47,922 nucleotides of DNA, from positions 1-47,922 of the forward strand of contig DBMI01000111.1 in NCBI GenBank assembly GCA_002298165.1, in the 5' to 3' direction. The notes under the pieces were generated by a model. It was given only the letters and a program-made list of their open reading frames with translations. It did no database searches and had not been told where the DNA came from. Positions 24,884 to 33,832 of the stretch are shown piece after piece; position 1 is the first letter of the stretch, and every line of letters begins with the position of its first letter. This DNA is from Desulfarculales bacterium UBA702 (GTDB lineage Bacteria > Desulfobacterota > Syntrophobacteria > Syntrophobacterales > Syntrophobacteraceae). A program made the position numbers and the translations under genes.

Positions 24884-25381
24884 CTAGTACCGATCGTTAT
24901 AATAGCCTCGGTCCCAGTTCCTGTTTTGCATGTTCAAATCCCAATTGCCGATTCCGGCGCGGAAGCCTCTATCGGCTCGCCAGTCGCGATCATAGTCACG
25001 CGAACCGCGATCATAATCCCTGTAACCACGATCATAATCCCTGTAACCACGATCATAATTGCTGCTGTAGCCGCGATCATAGTCGCGCCAGTTGCGGGTA
25101 TCGTCACGGTCGCTGCGCCAGCTGCGTGCATCATCACGGTCGCTGCGCCAGTCACGATCATAATCTCCGTATGATCGGAAGCCGCTGTCCCTGTCGCGCC
25201 ATGTCGGGTACTCATAGGACCTGTACGAGTACGAATCATAGCTGTTAACGTTCTGGATCCGGCCGGTAACCTCCGGAGCCTGGTTGGCTGCCTGACTCGC
25301 ATATATGCGGGCCGGACCAAACGCAACCGCGGCAACGAAAAGGGCAATCACCAGAAGCAGGGTTCTTGTCCGAACCATCAT
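24884..25381 (-). CDS. Secreted Arg/Asp/Tyr repeat protein
   Basis: 165 residues. Residues 1-28 form a Sec signal peptide ending near ARIYASQA. The mature part is low-complexity: two WRSDRDD units, then four or more copies of a seven-residue RDYDRGY unit, with few hydrophobic residues other than Tyr and Trp. The DNA itself repeats: a 21-base unit beginning CGATCATAATCCCTGTAACC is present twice in tandem near 25009-25050. The alternating Arg and Asp charges with many tyrosines suggest a disordered, self-associating envelope or extracellular protein. A perfect GGAGG lies 6 nt before the ATG, so expression is likely strong. I recognise no family. Confidence 0.82.
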   Translation of the reverse strand: MMVRTRTLLLVIALFVAAVAFGPARIYASQAANQAPEVTGRIQNVNSYDSYSYRSYEYPTWRDRDSGFRSYGDYDRDWRSDRDDARSWRSDRDDTRNWRDYDRGYSSNYDRGYRDYDRGYRDYDRGSRDYDRDWRADRGFRAGIGNWDLNMQNRNWDRGYYNDRY

Positions 25382-25736
25382 TCAACACCTCCTTCCATTG
25401 TTAAAGATTCTTAAAAGGAAGGTAATCATCCGATTTGTCGGGGAAAGGAATTATTGACAGGCCAAGGCATGTGGAGAGCAGCCCATCGGCAGTGCAGCAT
25501 CCGGGGTGTTTCATTGTAAGGTTCCGAGGAGAGATCGAGGGCTGGTAGATTGCGGAAACCCTGCTGGTCGCACCATGCACCAAGTTCAGCTTTATATGAA
25601 ATCGGGAATGGAAGCGGATAGCCCGGATCTAAATCCTGGCTACCCGCTTCATTATTTTTTCCCGCCTTTATTCTCACGGTAGCGTGCAAACCTGCGAACC
25701 CGTGTCGCCGCCCCGGGAGGCACAACCCGCGCCGAA
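25382..25736. other. Intergenic region between two leftward genes
   Basis: About 355 bases after the sppA stop and before the RDY-repeat gene. It must hold that gene's promoter. The only structure seen is the hairpin at 25613-25648; weak open frames here show no protein-like character. Confidence 0.45.
25613..25648. repeat. Hairpin repeat, AGCGGATAGCC / GGCTACCCGCT
   Basis: Two 11-base arms pair with one G-T wobble around a 14-base loop. TATTTTTT follows on the plus strand at about 25652-25659, but no plus-strand gene ends here, so a true terminator is unlikely. The TAGCCCGGAT...ATCC core resembles a REP-like motif found in many bacterial genomes. Confidence 0.5.
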
Positions 25737-26720
25737 TTACAGCCCGCCGGGCACCCAAAGGTAATAAAGGCCGCTTTGGAGCGGAGGAATTGCCTCCGAA
25801 AGACCGGCGTCAATCAGGTTGATTTCCAGGCCATCCAGCTTCGGGGCGGAGGCGTTGTAAATATTGTCGTCGTGGTACTCGTAGCGGCGATAGATAACAA
25901 CCTTGGCGTCTTCGGGCAGCCCCGACATCCTGGCGGCCTCACGCACTGCGTCGTCGACATAGCCTATTCGGTCGATCAGCCCCAATCGCAGTGCGTCATC
26001 GGCATCGAATATCTGGCCCGATGAAATCAGCGCCCTTGTCTCCTCGCTTAGTTTCCGCCGATCCGTGGTAAGCGTGACAAACTTTTCAGCCAAGTCATGA
26101 ATGAGTTTTTGCATCAACAGGCGCTCTTCGGGAGTGGCTATGCGAAAGGGCGATCCCATGTCCTTTCTTTGCCCGGATTTGTCCACTTCTATATCGACGC
26201 CTATTTTGCCAAGGAGACCCGTTACATTGGGCCTCAGGAAAATCACTCCTATCGAGCCGGTTATAGTAGTCGGGTGGGCCATTATGAAATCCGAGGAAAG
26301 GGCAGTGTAATAGCCGCCTGATGCCGCGGTGCTCATCATAATAGTGACCACCTTGGCATTGCTGGACTTTTTGTAATTCATCACCTCGTGGTAGAGGATG
26401 TCGCTGGCGGTAACCGTGCCTCCGGGCGAGTCTATCTTGAGTATTACCGCCTTGATATTCTTGTCCTTTTCCGCCTTCTTGAGCTGAGACGCAACCTCCT
26501 GGACCACACCGGGCTTTTTGGCCAGGAAAAACCCTGTCGGACCGTCCGAAATAAATCCCTTGATTGGTAAGACCAGGATCTTTTCATCACCTTTGCCCTG
26601 GAGCGTGTATTCTTCAAGTGGCTCAGTTTTGCTGGGAAACAGGGTGATTTTGGGCTTGATGCAGCCGGCAACTGTCAGCAGACAGACTGCTATGAGCACT
26701 ACACAGACTGAACGGGCCAT
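25737..26720 (-). CDS. sppA: Signal peptide peptidase SppA, lipoprotein form
   Basis: 327 residues, short single-domain S49 peptidase. The N-terminus is a lipoprotein signal (LLTVAG-C20), so it is probably tethered to the membrane by lipid rather than a helix. The catalytic pair is Ser134 in TAASGGYY and Lys186 in GQRKDMGSPFR; their spacing of 52 matches Bacillus SppA. KIDSPGGTVTASD and GSIGVI are also family blocks. It degrades leftover signal peptides. AGGA lies 7 nt before the ATG. It starts 42 bases after the rmlB stop, so the two may share a transcript, though the functions are unrelated. Confidence 0.93.
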   Translation of the reverse strand: MARSVCVVLIAVCLLTVAGCIKPKITLFPSKTEPLEEYTLQGKGDEKILVLPIKGFISDGPTGFFLAKKPGVVQEVASQLKKAEKDKNIKAVILKIDSPGGTVTASDILYHEVMNYKKSSNAKVVTIMMSTAASGGYYTALSSDFIMAHPTTITGSIGVIFLRPNVTGLLGKIGVDIEVDKSGQRKDMGSPFRIATPEERLLMQKLIHDLAEKFVTLTTDRRKLSEETRALISSGQIFDADDALRLGLIDRIGYVDDAVREAARMSGLPEDAKVVIYRRYEYHDDNIYNASAPKLDGLEINLIDAGLSEAIPPLQSGLYYLWVPGGL

Positions 26721-26762
26721 GGGAAATCCTGTAGAGGGGGGTACGGTTTAATGCCGCGGAAC

Positions 26763-27842
26763 TCAGCGCGCCGGACGTGATTGCCCGTACTGGCGCTCGA
26801 TCCATTTGGAATATTCACCGCTTTTGATGGAATCGACCCAGGCGCTGTTTTGAAGGTACCAATCCACGGTTTTCCGCAATCCGGACTCGAAAGTCTGGTT
26901 GGGTCGCCATCCCAGTTCGTTTTCGATTTTCGAGCAGTCGATGGCATAGCGCCAGTCGTGGCCGGGGCGGTCCTTGACGAATGTGATAAGCCCGGCATGA
27001 GGCACGTTGGGCGAATTGGGAAAGATTGCATCGAGGCATTCGCAGAGTGTTTTTACGATATCAATATTAGCCTTCTCACAGCGCCCGCCGATATTGTAAG
27101 TTTCACCGACCTGCCCTTTGTCCAGCACCAGCGAGACGGCTTCGCAGTGGTCCTCGACATAGAGCCAGTCCCGGATATTCGAGCCATCGCCGTAAACCGG
27201 CAGGGCTTTTCCTTCGATTGCATTGAGAATCATCAAAGGGATGAGTTTTTCCGGAAATTGCCGGGGACCGTAGTTGTTCGAGCAGTTAGTCGTAAGCGTT
27301 GGCAGGCCGTATGTGTGATTATAGGCCCTTACAAGATGATCGCTCGATGCCTTTGATGCGGCATAGGGACTGTTTGGGGCAAACGGCGTGGTCTCGGTAA
27401 ATGGATGATCCGTCGGGCCCAGGGTTCCATATACTTCATCGGTCGAAACGTGCAGGAATCGGAAGTCCCGGTGCCCGTCGGCCCCGAGTTGCGCCCAGTA
27501 GAGGCGGGCCTCTTCCAGCAAATGGAATGTGCCGACGACATTTGTTTGAATAAAGGTACCGGGTGAGTCTATGGACCTGTCAACGTGCGTTTCCGCGGCA
27601 AAATTGACCACGGCGTCCGGCTGGAATTGATTGAAAATCGATCTCAAGAGAAGCCGGTCCGTTATGCTGCCGGTTATCAGCCTGTAATGGGGATCATCAT
27701 CCAGGCTCTCGAGGTTTTTGAGGTTGGCTGCGTAAGAAAGGCAGTCCAGGTTGGCAACTTCAGCCCCCCTGACCTTTCTTTGCATTAGCACGAAATTGCT
27801 GCCGATAAAACCCGCGCCGCCGGTAACCAGAATTTTTTTCAT
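26763..27842 (-). CDS. rmlB: dTDP-glucose 4,6-dehydratase
   Basis: 359 residues, short-chain dehydrogenase fold. ILVTGGAGFIGS binds NAD; HVDRSIDSP, STDEVYG (catalytic Thr, Asp, Glu), SPYAASKASSDH (Tyr-x3-Lys) and NCSNNYGPRQFPEKLIPL mark RmlB. It makes dTDP-4-keto-6-deoxyglucose, the precursor of rhamnose and other deoxysugars of surface polysaccharide. The ATG at 27842 has GAGTGG 8 nt upstream and gives the canonical MKKILVTGG start; a GTG 9 bases further up is less likely. No rmlA, rmlC or rmlD is adjacent. Confidence 0.95.
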   Translation of the reverse strand: MKKILVTGGAGFIGSNFVLMQRKVRGAEVANLDCLSYAANLKNLESLDDDPHYRLITGSITDRLLLRSIFNQFQPDAVVNFAAETHVDRSIDSPGTFIQTNVVGTFHLLEEARLYWAQLGADGHRDFRFLHVSTDEVYGTLGPTDHPFTETTPFAPNSPYAASKASSDHLVRAYNHTYGLPTLTTNCSNNYGPRQFPEKLIPLMILNAIEGKALPVYGDGSNIRDWLYVEDHCEAVSLVLDKGQVGETYNIGGRCEKANIDIVKTLCECLDAIFPNSPNVPHAGLITFVKDRPGHDWRYAIDCSKIENELGWRPNQTFESGLRKTVDWYLQNSAWVDSIKSGEYSKWIERQYGQSRPAR

Positions 27843-28127
27843 GAAATCCACTCTTCAAAGCCCGTGAAAGAGGTATTTGCCCGATTGCCAACATTTACAC
27901 CGAGTCATCCCCTAAAGCAAGCTGGTGGATACAAGATTCGGGACTTTAGGGTAAAGAGATTAAGCGATAGGGGAATTTGGGCGAAATTGGCGGAAACCAA
28001 GCCCCCACTGAAATTTGATTCCAAAATAACCTATCTTACTGTATTTAGAGGGAATTCAAAGCACTTCACGAGCCGCGCTGGCCGTTCGGATAGAATCCGG
28101 AGTGCTTAATCAGATGGAGAAAAAGCA

Positions 28128-29120
28128 ATGGCAGATCCACAAATCCTGGTTTCCCATACACTTGATCCAGAACTGCGCGCGATTTTACTGAAAGCCCTGC
28201 CCGCCGGATTCAGGATAGAGTTTCTTGCTGATGTGGGTTCGGGTGAGCGAGAAGATGCGATCAGCCGGGCAGAGGTAGTCATGTCGTGGAACCCGGTTAA
28301 GGAGTTCGATTCGAAGGAATTCGGTCTGTTCAAAAATATTCAGCTTTTTCAGCTCCTTACCGCAGGGGCAGACCATCTTCCATTCCGCTCTCTTCCTGAG
28401 CATGTGCTGATTGCGTCCAATGCCGGGGCTTTCGCCGTTCCGATGGCCGAGCACACACTCGGTATGGTGCTGGCCCTTGCAAAACGGCTTTGTGTCAACA
28501 ACATCAAGCTTGCTCGCGGGGAATTCGACCAGGAAACGAAAAACCGGTTGATTCGCGGCCTTACACTTGGCGTGCTGGGATACGGGGGAATCGGCAGGGC
28601 GGCGGCACAACTTATGAGCAACTTTGAACTCAAAATACTTGCGGTTAACAGAAGCGGCCGCACAAAAGATCGGGTCGAATTTGCCGGAACGCTCGACGAT
28701 CTCGAATACGTGGTCAAAAACTCAGATATTCTCTTGATCGCAATTCCCCTCACCAAAGCCACAAGGGGCATCCTCGGCACCCGAGAACTGTCGCTCATGA
28801 AACCCGATGCAATACTGATAAACGTCGCGCGAGGGGCCATAATCGACCAAGGCGCGCTTTACCGCCATCTTGTCGAAAATCCTGGTTTCATGGCGGGCAT
28901 GGACACGTGGTGGATCGAACCGGCGATGGACGGAGAGTTCAAGGTGAACTACCCTTTTTTCGACCTGCCGAATTTTCTCGGATCTCCCCACAACTCGGCA
29001 ATTGTGCCCGGAATTATGCGAGAGGTGGTGAGGATGGCGGCAGAAAACGTCGCCCGCTTCCTTAGTGGAGAAAAGATAGCCGGTGAGGTCCGGCGGGAGG
29101 ACTACATCGATGCTGAATAA
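28128..29120 (+). CDS. D-isomer-specific 2-hydroxyacid dehydrogenase
   Basis: 330 residues. The NAD-binding motif is LGVLGYGGIGRAAA, and the catalytic residues are Arg in INVARGAIIDQG, a Glu in TWWIEPAMDGE and His in GSPHNSA. It reduces a 2-ketoacid or oxidises a D-2-hydroxyacid; glyoxylate, pyruvate and phosphoglycerate-type substrates are all possible, and the sequence does not decide. No ACT domain is present, so it is not a typical SerA. GGAG lies about 9 nt before the ATG. It is divergent from rmlB with about 285 bases between them. Confidence 0.92.
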   Translation: MADPQILVSHTLDPELRAILLKALPAGFRIEFLADVGSGEREDAISRAEVVMSWNPVKEFDSKEFGLFKNIQLFQLLTAGADHLPFRSLPEHVLIASNAGAFAVPMAEHTLGMVLALAKRLCVNNIKLARGEFDQETKNRLIRGLTLGVLGYGGIGRAAAQLMSNFELKILAVNRSGRTKDRVEFAGTLDDLEYVVKNSDILLIAIPLTKATRGILGTRELSLMKPDAILINVARGAIIDQGALYRHLVENPGFMAGMDTWWIEPAMDGEFKVNYPFFDLPNFLGSPHNSAIVPGIMREVVRMAAENVARFLSGEKIAGEVRREDYIDAE

Positions 29121-29309
29121 GGGTGGATGGGGCGTGTACTCCCCGGCCGGCGTTGCTTAGACTCAGCGGCCGGCGGGCTGGAAAGACCTGCCTGACATTT
29201 TCCCCAGGGTTCCGATCTATCCCGAATCACTGTGCCTTAGATTTTCGCTAAATCCCGCGCCAAATCCAGTTTAGGCGAACCGGGTAGCCCTCCATGTAGT
29301 CCCGCGTCT

Positions 29310-30191
29310 TTATGACGCAGGCTTCTCCTTTCCTTTAAGGTCCTTTATTTTCTGAAAAACATTACTCGAAAACTTTCCGGTCGCATCTACCATGGCTTTC
29401 TGAATTCCCGCCAGGCTGGTGCGGGTGAATTTTTTTCCGGGAGTGGAAGCCTCGAATTCAATAAGTTGCTTGAGTTCCTGATCGGAGAGCGACTGGTAGG
29501 TGTAGAGAATCCTGGAGATGAGTTCGGGGCGCAGAGTGCCTTCCAGCATAGTCCGATTCCTCTCGGCGGCTTCGCTCAGTTCGGATACCGGCATTTGCTG
29601 TTCGGGAGGCATGAGTGCGTTATATGCTACTGCTGTGGCAATCTGCATGCCCAACAGCAACGATACAGTCGCTTCAGTCAGGCTGGTCGTTCTTTCATAC
29701 TCCACGACCAGATTCATCCTCGATTCAGGGGGAGGCTTCCTGTCAACCTCAGCGATGAATGCCTGGATCTGCGGCTCGAGTTCGGGCTTGGATGATTCGA
29801 CATCGAGCTGGGTCGATTTCTTGCCCAGGGGAGAATCAAGCCATGCGAGCACCTTGTTAATCTCATCGGGTGTAAGATTTGCCTCGTATTCCCGCAGCAC
29901 TACATCCTTGAGCGTATCCACGGAATACGACTTAGCCATCAGGTCCCGAATTGCCTCTGTTACTTGAATCAGGTCGGGAGTGCGCTGGGAAGCGTCGAGT
30001 TCCTTCATGCTCTTGTCGAAATCCTCGAGCATGGATGGTCCTATATAGAGCAGTTGCTCCCGGAGACCGGACTTCTGGTAAAGCTCGTCCATTGTGGTGC
30101 TGGCGGCAACCATGGTGCCGGTGAATAATAAAACTGAGAGCAGCACCGGGAAAAATAGTCTCACAAGAGCGCTGGGTCGGCGTAATCTCAT
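29310..30191 (-). CDS. Secreted DUF2059-type protein
   Basis: 293 residues from the ATG at 30191, with a Sec signal peptide (LVRLFFPVLLSVLLFTGTMVAA) and then an all-helical region. DEINKVLAWLDSPLGKK and QELKQLIEFEASTPGKKF are two copies of the DUF2059 helix pattern (L..FY.sp.Gkk), so the protein looks like two tandem repeats of the domain. Function unknown; periplasmic. The start at 30191 is preferred over frames 12 and 63 bases upstream because GAGG lies 7-10 nt before it. It stands alone, following the bifunctional-nuclease gene by about 145 bases. Confidence 0.8.
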   Translation of the reverse strand: MRLRRPSALVRLFFPVLLSVLLFTGTMVAASTTMDELYQKSGLREQLLYIGPSMLEDFDKSMKELDASQRTPDLIQVTEAIRDLMAKSYSVDTLKDVVLREYEANLTPDEINKVLAWLDSPLGKKSTQLDVESSKPELEPQIQAFIAEVDRKPPPESRMNLVVEYERTTSLTEATVSLLLGMQIATAVAYNALMPPEQQMPVSELSEAAERNRTMLEGTLRPELISRILYTYQSLSDQELKQLIEFEASTPGKKFTRTSLAGIQKAMVDATGKFSSNVFQKIKDLKGKEKPAS

Positions 30192-30335
30192 ATAGTCCCT
30201 CATCTTTTGATTTATACCGGTTGGTCGAGCAGGACAAACATCCGATTCGGGCAAAAACTATCCGCATTTATGGACAAAAAACGATGGGCACATGAACCCC
30301 GTGCCCATCCAATAATTTCCAACGCGACCCGCTGG

Positions 30336-30830
30336 TTACATTTTGTACTTGCTAAAATCGGAAGGATCGAGCTTGTCCAGCATATCCCCCCAGTTTTCCT
30401 TGTTTTTTTCGTCAAAGGCCGGCTTGGCGTCTTCGGATTTGAGATACTTCGTGATTACCTCGTCTTTGACGAAAATCGGCGCTTTCATTCGAAGAGCAAT
30501 TGCAATGGCGTCGCTCGGGCGCGAATCGATGGTGCTAAGCCTTTCACCATCGCGAATATAGATTAGTGCGTAATAGGTATTATTTTTCAGGTCACATACT
30601 TCGATTTTCTCGACCTTTACTTCCAGGTGGTCGAAAAGGGCTCGGATAAGGTCGTGCGTCATCGGGCGGGGGAACTGGATGCTTTCGAGCTCGGTTGCGA
30701 TAGCGGTGGCTTCGAGCAGCCCGATCCAGATCGGCAGGGTGGTTTCGTCCTTGAGGCCCTTGAGGACCAAAATGGGCGTATTTGAATGAGGATCCATTAC
30801 CAGCCCGGTCACTTTCATCTGTTTGAACAT
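30336..30830 (-). CDS. Bifunctional nuclease (DUF151) domain protein
   Basis: 164 residues. The DUF151/BFN domain is clear from ILVLKGLKDETTLPIWIGLLEA, HDLIRALFDHL and the hallmark SRPSDAIAIALRMKAPIFV. Plant and bacterial members have been reported to have nuclease activity, but the cellular role is uncertain. The acidic and basic C-terminal tail (residues about 135-164) is outside the domain. GGAGGAG lies 7 nt before the ATG at 30830. It follows miaB by 75 bases on the same strand, so the two may be co-transcribed. Confidence 0.9.
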   Translation of the reverse strand: MFKQMKVTGLVMDPHSNTPILVLKGLKDETTLPIWIGLLEATAIATELESIQFPRPMTHDLIRALFDHLEVKVEKIEVCDLKNNTYYALIYIRDGERLSTIDSRPSDAIAIALRMKAPIFVKDEVITKYLKSEDAKPAFDEKNKENWGDMLDKLDPSDFSKYKM

Positions 30831-30905
30831 GGCTTGCTCCTCCACCAGCCCCAATGGGAGGCTAACAGGGTTTGGTAAAAGTAAGTATTTGACGTTTCGA
30901 GAATA

Positions 30906-32282
30906 TTACTTTCCGGGCATGTAAACATCAACCCGTCCTACAATATCACCTTTCAGCGAATGAGAATACGCTCCGGTGATTTTGACCTGCTGAATTTTTC
31001 CGCAAAGTACCGGGGATGCATCGAAATTTACAATCCTGTTGTGTGTTGTGCGGCCGCTCATCTGCCCGTTTGAAGCCCTGCTCGAACCCTCGATCAGCAC
31101 CTCCCTGACCAGGCCGACTTCCGCAAGGTTTTTCCGAAGAGTTACTTCTGCCTGATATGCTTGCAGCTCGATCAGCCGCTGGAGCCCGATTTCCGGATCC
31201 ACCTTCTCGGCGAAACCGGCAGCCTTCGTGCCGGGGCGGTCCGAATACCGGAACGAGAACAGATTATCGAAACGGACCTTTTCCAGCAGGTCCATGGTCA
31301 TGCGAAAATCTTCTTCGGTTTCGCCCGGAAATCCGACGATGATATCAGAGGTAAGGGCGATATCGGGGCAAATCGAGCGAAGCCTCTCTACCTTGGCAAT
31401 ATAATCAGATGCCGTATAGCGCCGGTTCATTCGGGCAAGAACACTGTTGGACCCGGATTGCACCGGCAGATGAAGGTGCTTGCAGAGTTTATTCACCTCA
31501 GCGAAGCAGCCCATCAGGTCATCGGTCAGGTCCTTGGGATGCGAGGTAGTAAACCTGATGCGTGTTATGCCCGTTTCTCCGGCAATACGCCGGATCAGTC
31601 CCGCAAAAGTGGTGTCCTCCGAGAGTCCTCTCCCGTAAGAATTGACATTTTGGCCGAGCAGGAGCACTTCGCGGACCCCGGATGCTTCGAGGCACTCGAT
31701 TTCGTGCAAAATATCGACTGCCGGCCTGCTCCGCTCAGGACCTCGCACGTACGGCACAATGCAATAGGTACAAAAATTGTTACAGCCCTGCATTACGGTT
31801 ACCGGGGCCGTGAGATCTCCGCTGTCGAACATTTCGCGGCCGTCTTCATCCGGCACCGGAGGGTTCTCTTCCGGCAGACATACGGAGCGTCCGTTCGTCT
31901 TTTGGATTTTTTCAAGGACCTGGGCAATCAATCCCACACCGCGCGTTCCCACTACCGCGTCAAGATGATCGAAGCGGTTCAGGAGCTTTCCTCCAAGCTG
32001 CTGGGCGACACAGCCGGCGGCAACGATCTTCAGATGGGGTTTCCTCTCTTTCAGCCGGCGAAGGGCGCCAATGAACGAGAGGACCTTCTGCTCGGCCTTC
32101 TCACGAACCGAACAGGTGTTCAGAAATATAAGGTCTGCCTCTTCAATATCAGCAACCGTTTCGTATCCCAAAGGCGCGAGCAGCCGGCGAACCCGCAGCG
32201 AGTCGTACTCGTTCATCTGGCAGCCGAATGTGCGAATGTAGAGATGGAGCGACTTTGGCCTAACCCCAACTGGCATCGACAT
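30906..32282 (-). CDS. miaB: tRNA-2-methylthio-N6-dimethylallyladenosine synthase
   Basis: 458 residues, radical-SAM methylthiotransferase that adds a methylthio group to i6A37 of tRNAs reading UNN codons. N-terminal UPF0004 domain with the auxiliary cluster cysteines C21, C57 and C91; the radical-SAM CxxxCxxC is C167, C171 and C174 (GCNNFCTYC); the C-terminal TRAM domain is near residues 390-455. PVQSGSNSVLARMNRRY is characteristic of MiaB. It begins 13 bases after the stop of the cyclic-nucleotide-binding protein, suggesting one transcript with it and with the downstream nuclease-domain gene. Confidence 0.96.
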   Translation of the reverse strand: MSMPVGVRPKSLHLYIRTFGCQMNEYDSLRVRRLLAPLGYETVADIEEADLIFLNTCSVREKAEQKVLSFIGALRRLKERKPHLKIVAAGCVAQQLGGKLLNRFDHLDAVVGTRGVGLIAQVLEKIQKTNGRSVCLPEENPPVPDEDGREMFDSGDLTAPVTVMQGCNNFCTYCIVPYVRGPERSRPAVDILHEIECLEASGVREVLLLGQNVNSYGRGLSEDTTFAGLIRRIAGETGITRIRFTTSHPKDLTDDLMGCFAEVNKLCKHLHLPVQSGSNSVLARMNRRYTASDYIAKVERLRSICPDIALTSDIIVGFPGETEEDFRMTMDLLEKVRFDNLFSFRYSDRPGTKAAGFAEKVDPEIGLQRLIELQAYQAEVTLRKNLAEVGLVREVLIEGSSRASNGQMSGRTTHNRIVNFDASPVLCGKIQQVKITGAYSHSLKGDIVGRVDVYMPGK

Positions 32283-32295
32283 GCAATCTGTTCAC

Positions 32296-33069
32296 CTATT
32301 TTTGACCGGAGACTTCTTCACAACCGGTTTCTTTACGATTGATCTCAGAAATGTGCAGCATCATTGCCATCATTATCCGCCGCGCAGCTTCAGGGTAATC
32401 GCGGATGAGCATATCCAGATCGTCGAGGCTGTAGATTTCGAGCACACTCTCGCCTATGCTGACAACCGTCGACTGATGCGGCACTTTGAAAAGGCCGTTT
32501 ACAAATCCAAAAAACTCCCCGGGCTTGTCAATGCGCGCAACGCGCTTTTCGCCCATCCTAACCTCTAATCCGCCCTGAGTCGATACCAGCCTGTAAATTT
32601 CCGTCTCCCGCGCATTTGGGGCGATCACAACATCGCCATCTTCGTAGAACCTCACAGGCCCTTCATCAAGGCTTTGGGTATGATCTATAACTGCTTGGGT
32701 TGTTTGCGAGAGTTGTCGCAGAAATGATTTAAGAAGGCTGCCAACCATTCGCGGACTTTTGCGGATAAAGTGGTCGAGTGCGACTGGGCCGTACTTTGCG
32801 ATCCGGCATTTCTCAAGCGCCACAACCGAGTAATCGGGAGCGCTTTTCAACACGATGCTCTCCAGCCCAAAAACATCCTGCTCGCAAAGCACCCTGATTT
32901 TCTTGCCGAAATAGGTGAGGCGGACGCGACCGCTCAGGATTACATAGAAATATGGTGATTCGCGGCCTTCATCAAGGATGCGATCGCCCTGGTTATATTC
33001 GCTGACTTCTTCGGCCTGGCAGGGGTCGCGCCTTTTAATGTCGCCAAGCACCTCTCCAGAATCTTTCAT
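32296..33069 (-). CDS. Protein with two cyclic-nucleotide-binding domains, no helix-turn-helix
   Basis: 257 residues. Two CNBD-type beta-rolls can be read, about 22-120 (YNQGDRILDEGRESPYFYVILSGRVRL, FGLESIVL) and about 140-240 (FYEDGDVVIAPNARETEIYRLVS, GEFFGFVNGL). Neither shows an exact PRAATV-type phosphate cassette, so nucleotide binding is uncertain. There is no Crp helix-turn-helix, kinase or channel, so it may sense a ligand and act by protein contact. AAGGGA lies about 10 nt before the ATG. It is the first gene of a likely operon with miaB and the DUF151 gene. Confidence 0.85.
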   Translation of the reverse strand: MKDSGEVLGDIKRRDPCQAEEVSEYNQGDRILDEGRESPYFYVILSGRVRLTYFGKKIRVLCEQDVFGLESIVLKSAPDYSVVALEKCRIAKYGPVALDHFIRKSPRMVGSLLKSFLRQLSQTTQAVIDHTQSLDEGPVRFYEDGDVVIAPNARETEIYRLVSTQGGLEVRMGEKRVARIDKPGEFFGFVNGLFKVPHQSTVVSIGESVLEIYSLDDLDMLIRDYPEAARRIMMAMMLHISEINRKETGCEEVSGQK

Positions 33070-33222
33070 TCAGCCATTCCCTTCTGGAATCATACCCAGG
33101 TGAGTTTTCCTGGAAACCAGGAGCATAATTTGGATCCAATGAACTACTCGGTGTTTTTCCGGATACCATTAGAATTTTTAGCCAATACATCGAGTTATTG
33201 CAAGGAAATAGGAGGACGATTC

Positions 33223-33795
33223 TCAGTGTTCGGGAGGACCAACCCAAGGAGGGACGAGATTGTGGTTGATTCCAAGCTGGTCGAGTATGCGGGCGACTAT
33301 GAAATCGGCGATATCCTCGACCGATTCGGGCTTGTTGTAGAATCCGGGCATGGCGGGCAGGATGATTGCCCCCGCATTGGACGCACGGAGCATATTTTTC
33401 AGGTGGATTGGACTAAGAGGGGTCTCTCGGGGTACCAGCACCAGTGGGCGACGTTCTTTAAGGCAGACGTCGGCGGCCCTGTGAATAAGGTTTTGCGAAA
33501 GTCCGGCGGCGATTGCCCCCAGGGTCCCCATTGTGCACGGGACAACCACCATTCCGGCGCTCGGGAAAGAACCGCTGGCAAAAGGCGCGGTAAAATCCGA
33601 CTCATCCCACAGGACAACGCCCCGCGGGACATCACGAGACAGCGCCTGCCCTATTTCCAGTTCATAAACGATCTTTCCTGCGCCGGAGGCAACAAGGTAG
33701 ACGTCGAACCTCTCCGATGGTATGGCTGACAGCAGGCGCCGGGCATAAATTGCGCCACTGGCACCGGTTATGGCTATTATGAGGTTTTGCTTCAA
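33223..33795 (-). CDS. ubiX: Flavin prenyltransferase UbiX/Pad1 family
   Basis: 190 residues. LIIAITGASGAIYARRLL is the FMN-binding start of the family, and VVVPCTMGTLGAIAAGLSQNLIHRAADV and PLVLVPRETPLS are the other signatures. It attaches a prenyl group to FMN, making the cofactor of UbiD-type decarboxylases. As the last gene of the mqn operon it most likely serves the UbiD-like decarboxylase of the futalosine menaquinone route, which is not in the window. It starts 37 bases after the mqnA stop. Confidence 0.94.
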   Translation of the reverse strand: MKQNLIIAITGASGAIYARRLLSAIPSERFDVYLVASGAGKIVYELEIGQALSRDVPRGVVLWDESDFTAPFASGSFPSAGMVVVPCTMGTLGAIAAGLSQNLIHRAADVCLKERRPLVLVPRETPLSPIHLKNMLRASNAGAIILPAMPGFYNKPESVEDIADFIVARILDQLGINHNLVPPWVGPPEH

Positions 33796-33832
33796 TTCAG
33801 ATCCAATCCTTGCTCAGCTTTCGATTGGGTGA

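Noticed and set aside
25009..25060. CRISPR-like short direct repeats
   Set aside because: The repeats are contiguous 21-base units that encode repeated residues, with no unique spacers.
24881..25174. Rightward Ile/Val/Thr-rich frame over the RDY-repeat gene
   Set aside because: It is the antisense reading of the repeats; the leftward frame has the signal peptide and an ideal ribosome-binding site.
25426..25758. Leftward frame of 110 codons after sppA
   Set aside because: It overlaps the sppA end, has no ribosome-binding site, runs through a hairpin repeat and lacks protein-like composition.
31161..32342. Long rightward open frame of 393 codons over miaB
   Set aside because: It mirrors the coding strand of miaB, which has all its cluster cysteines; the antisense frame shows no family features.
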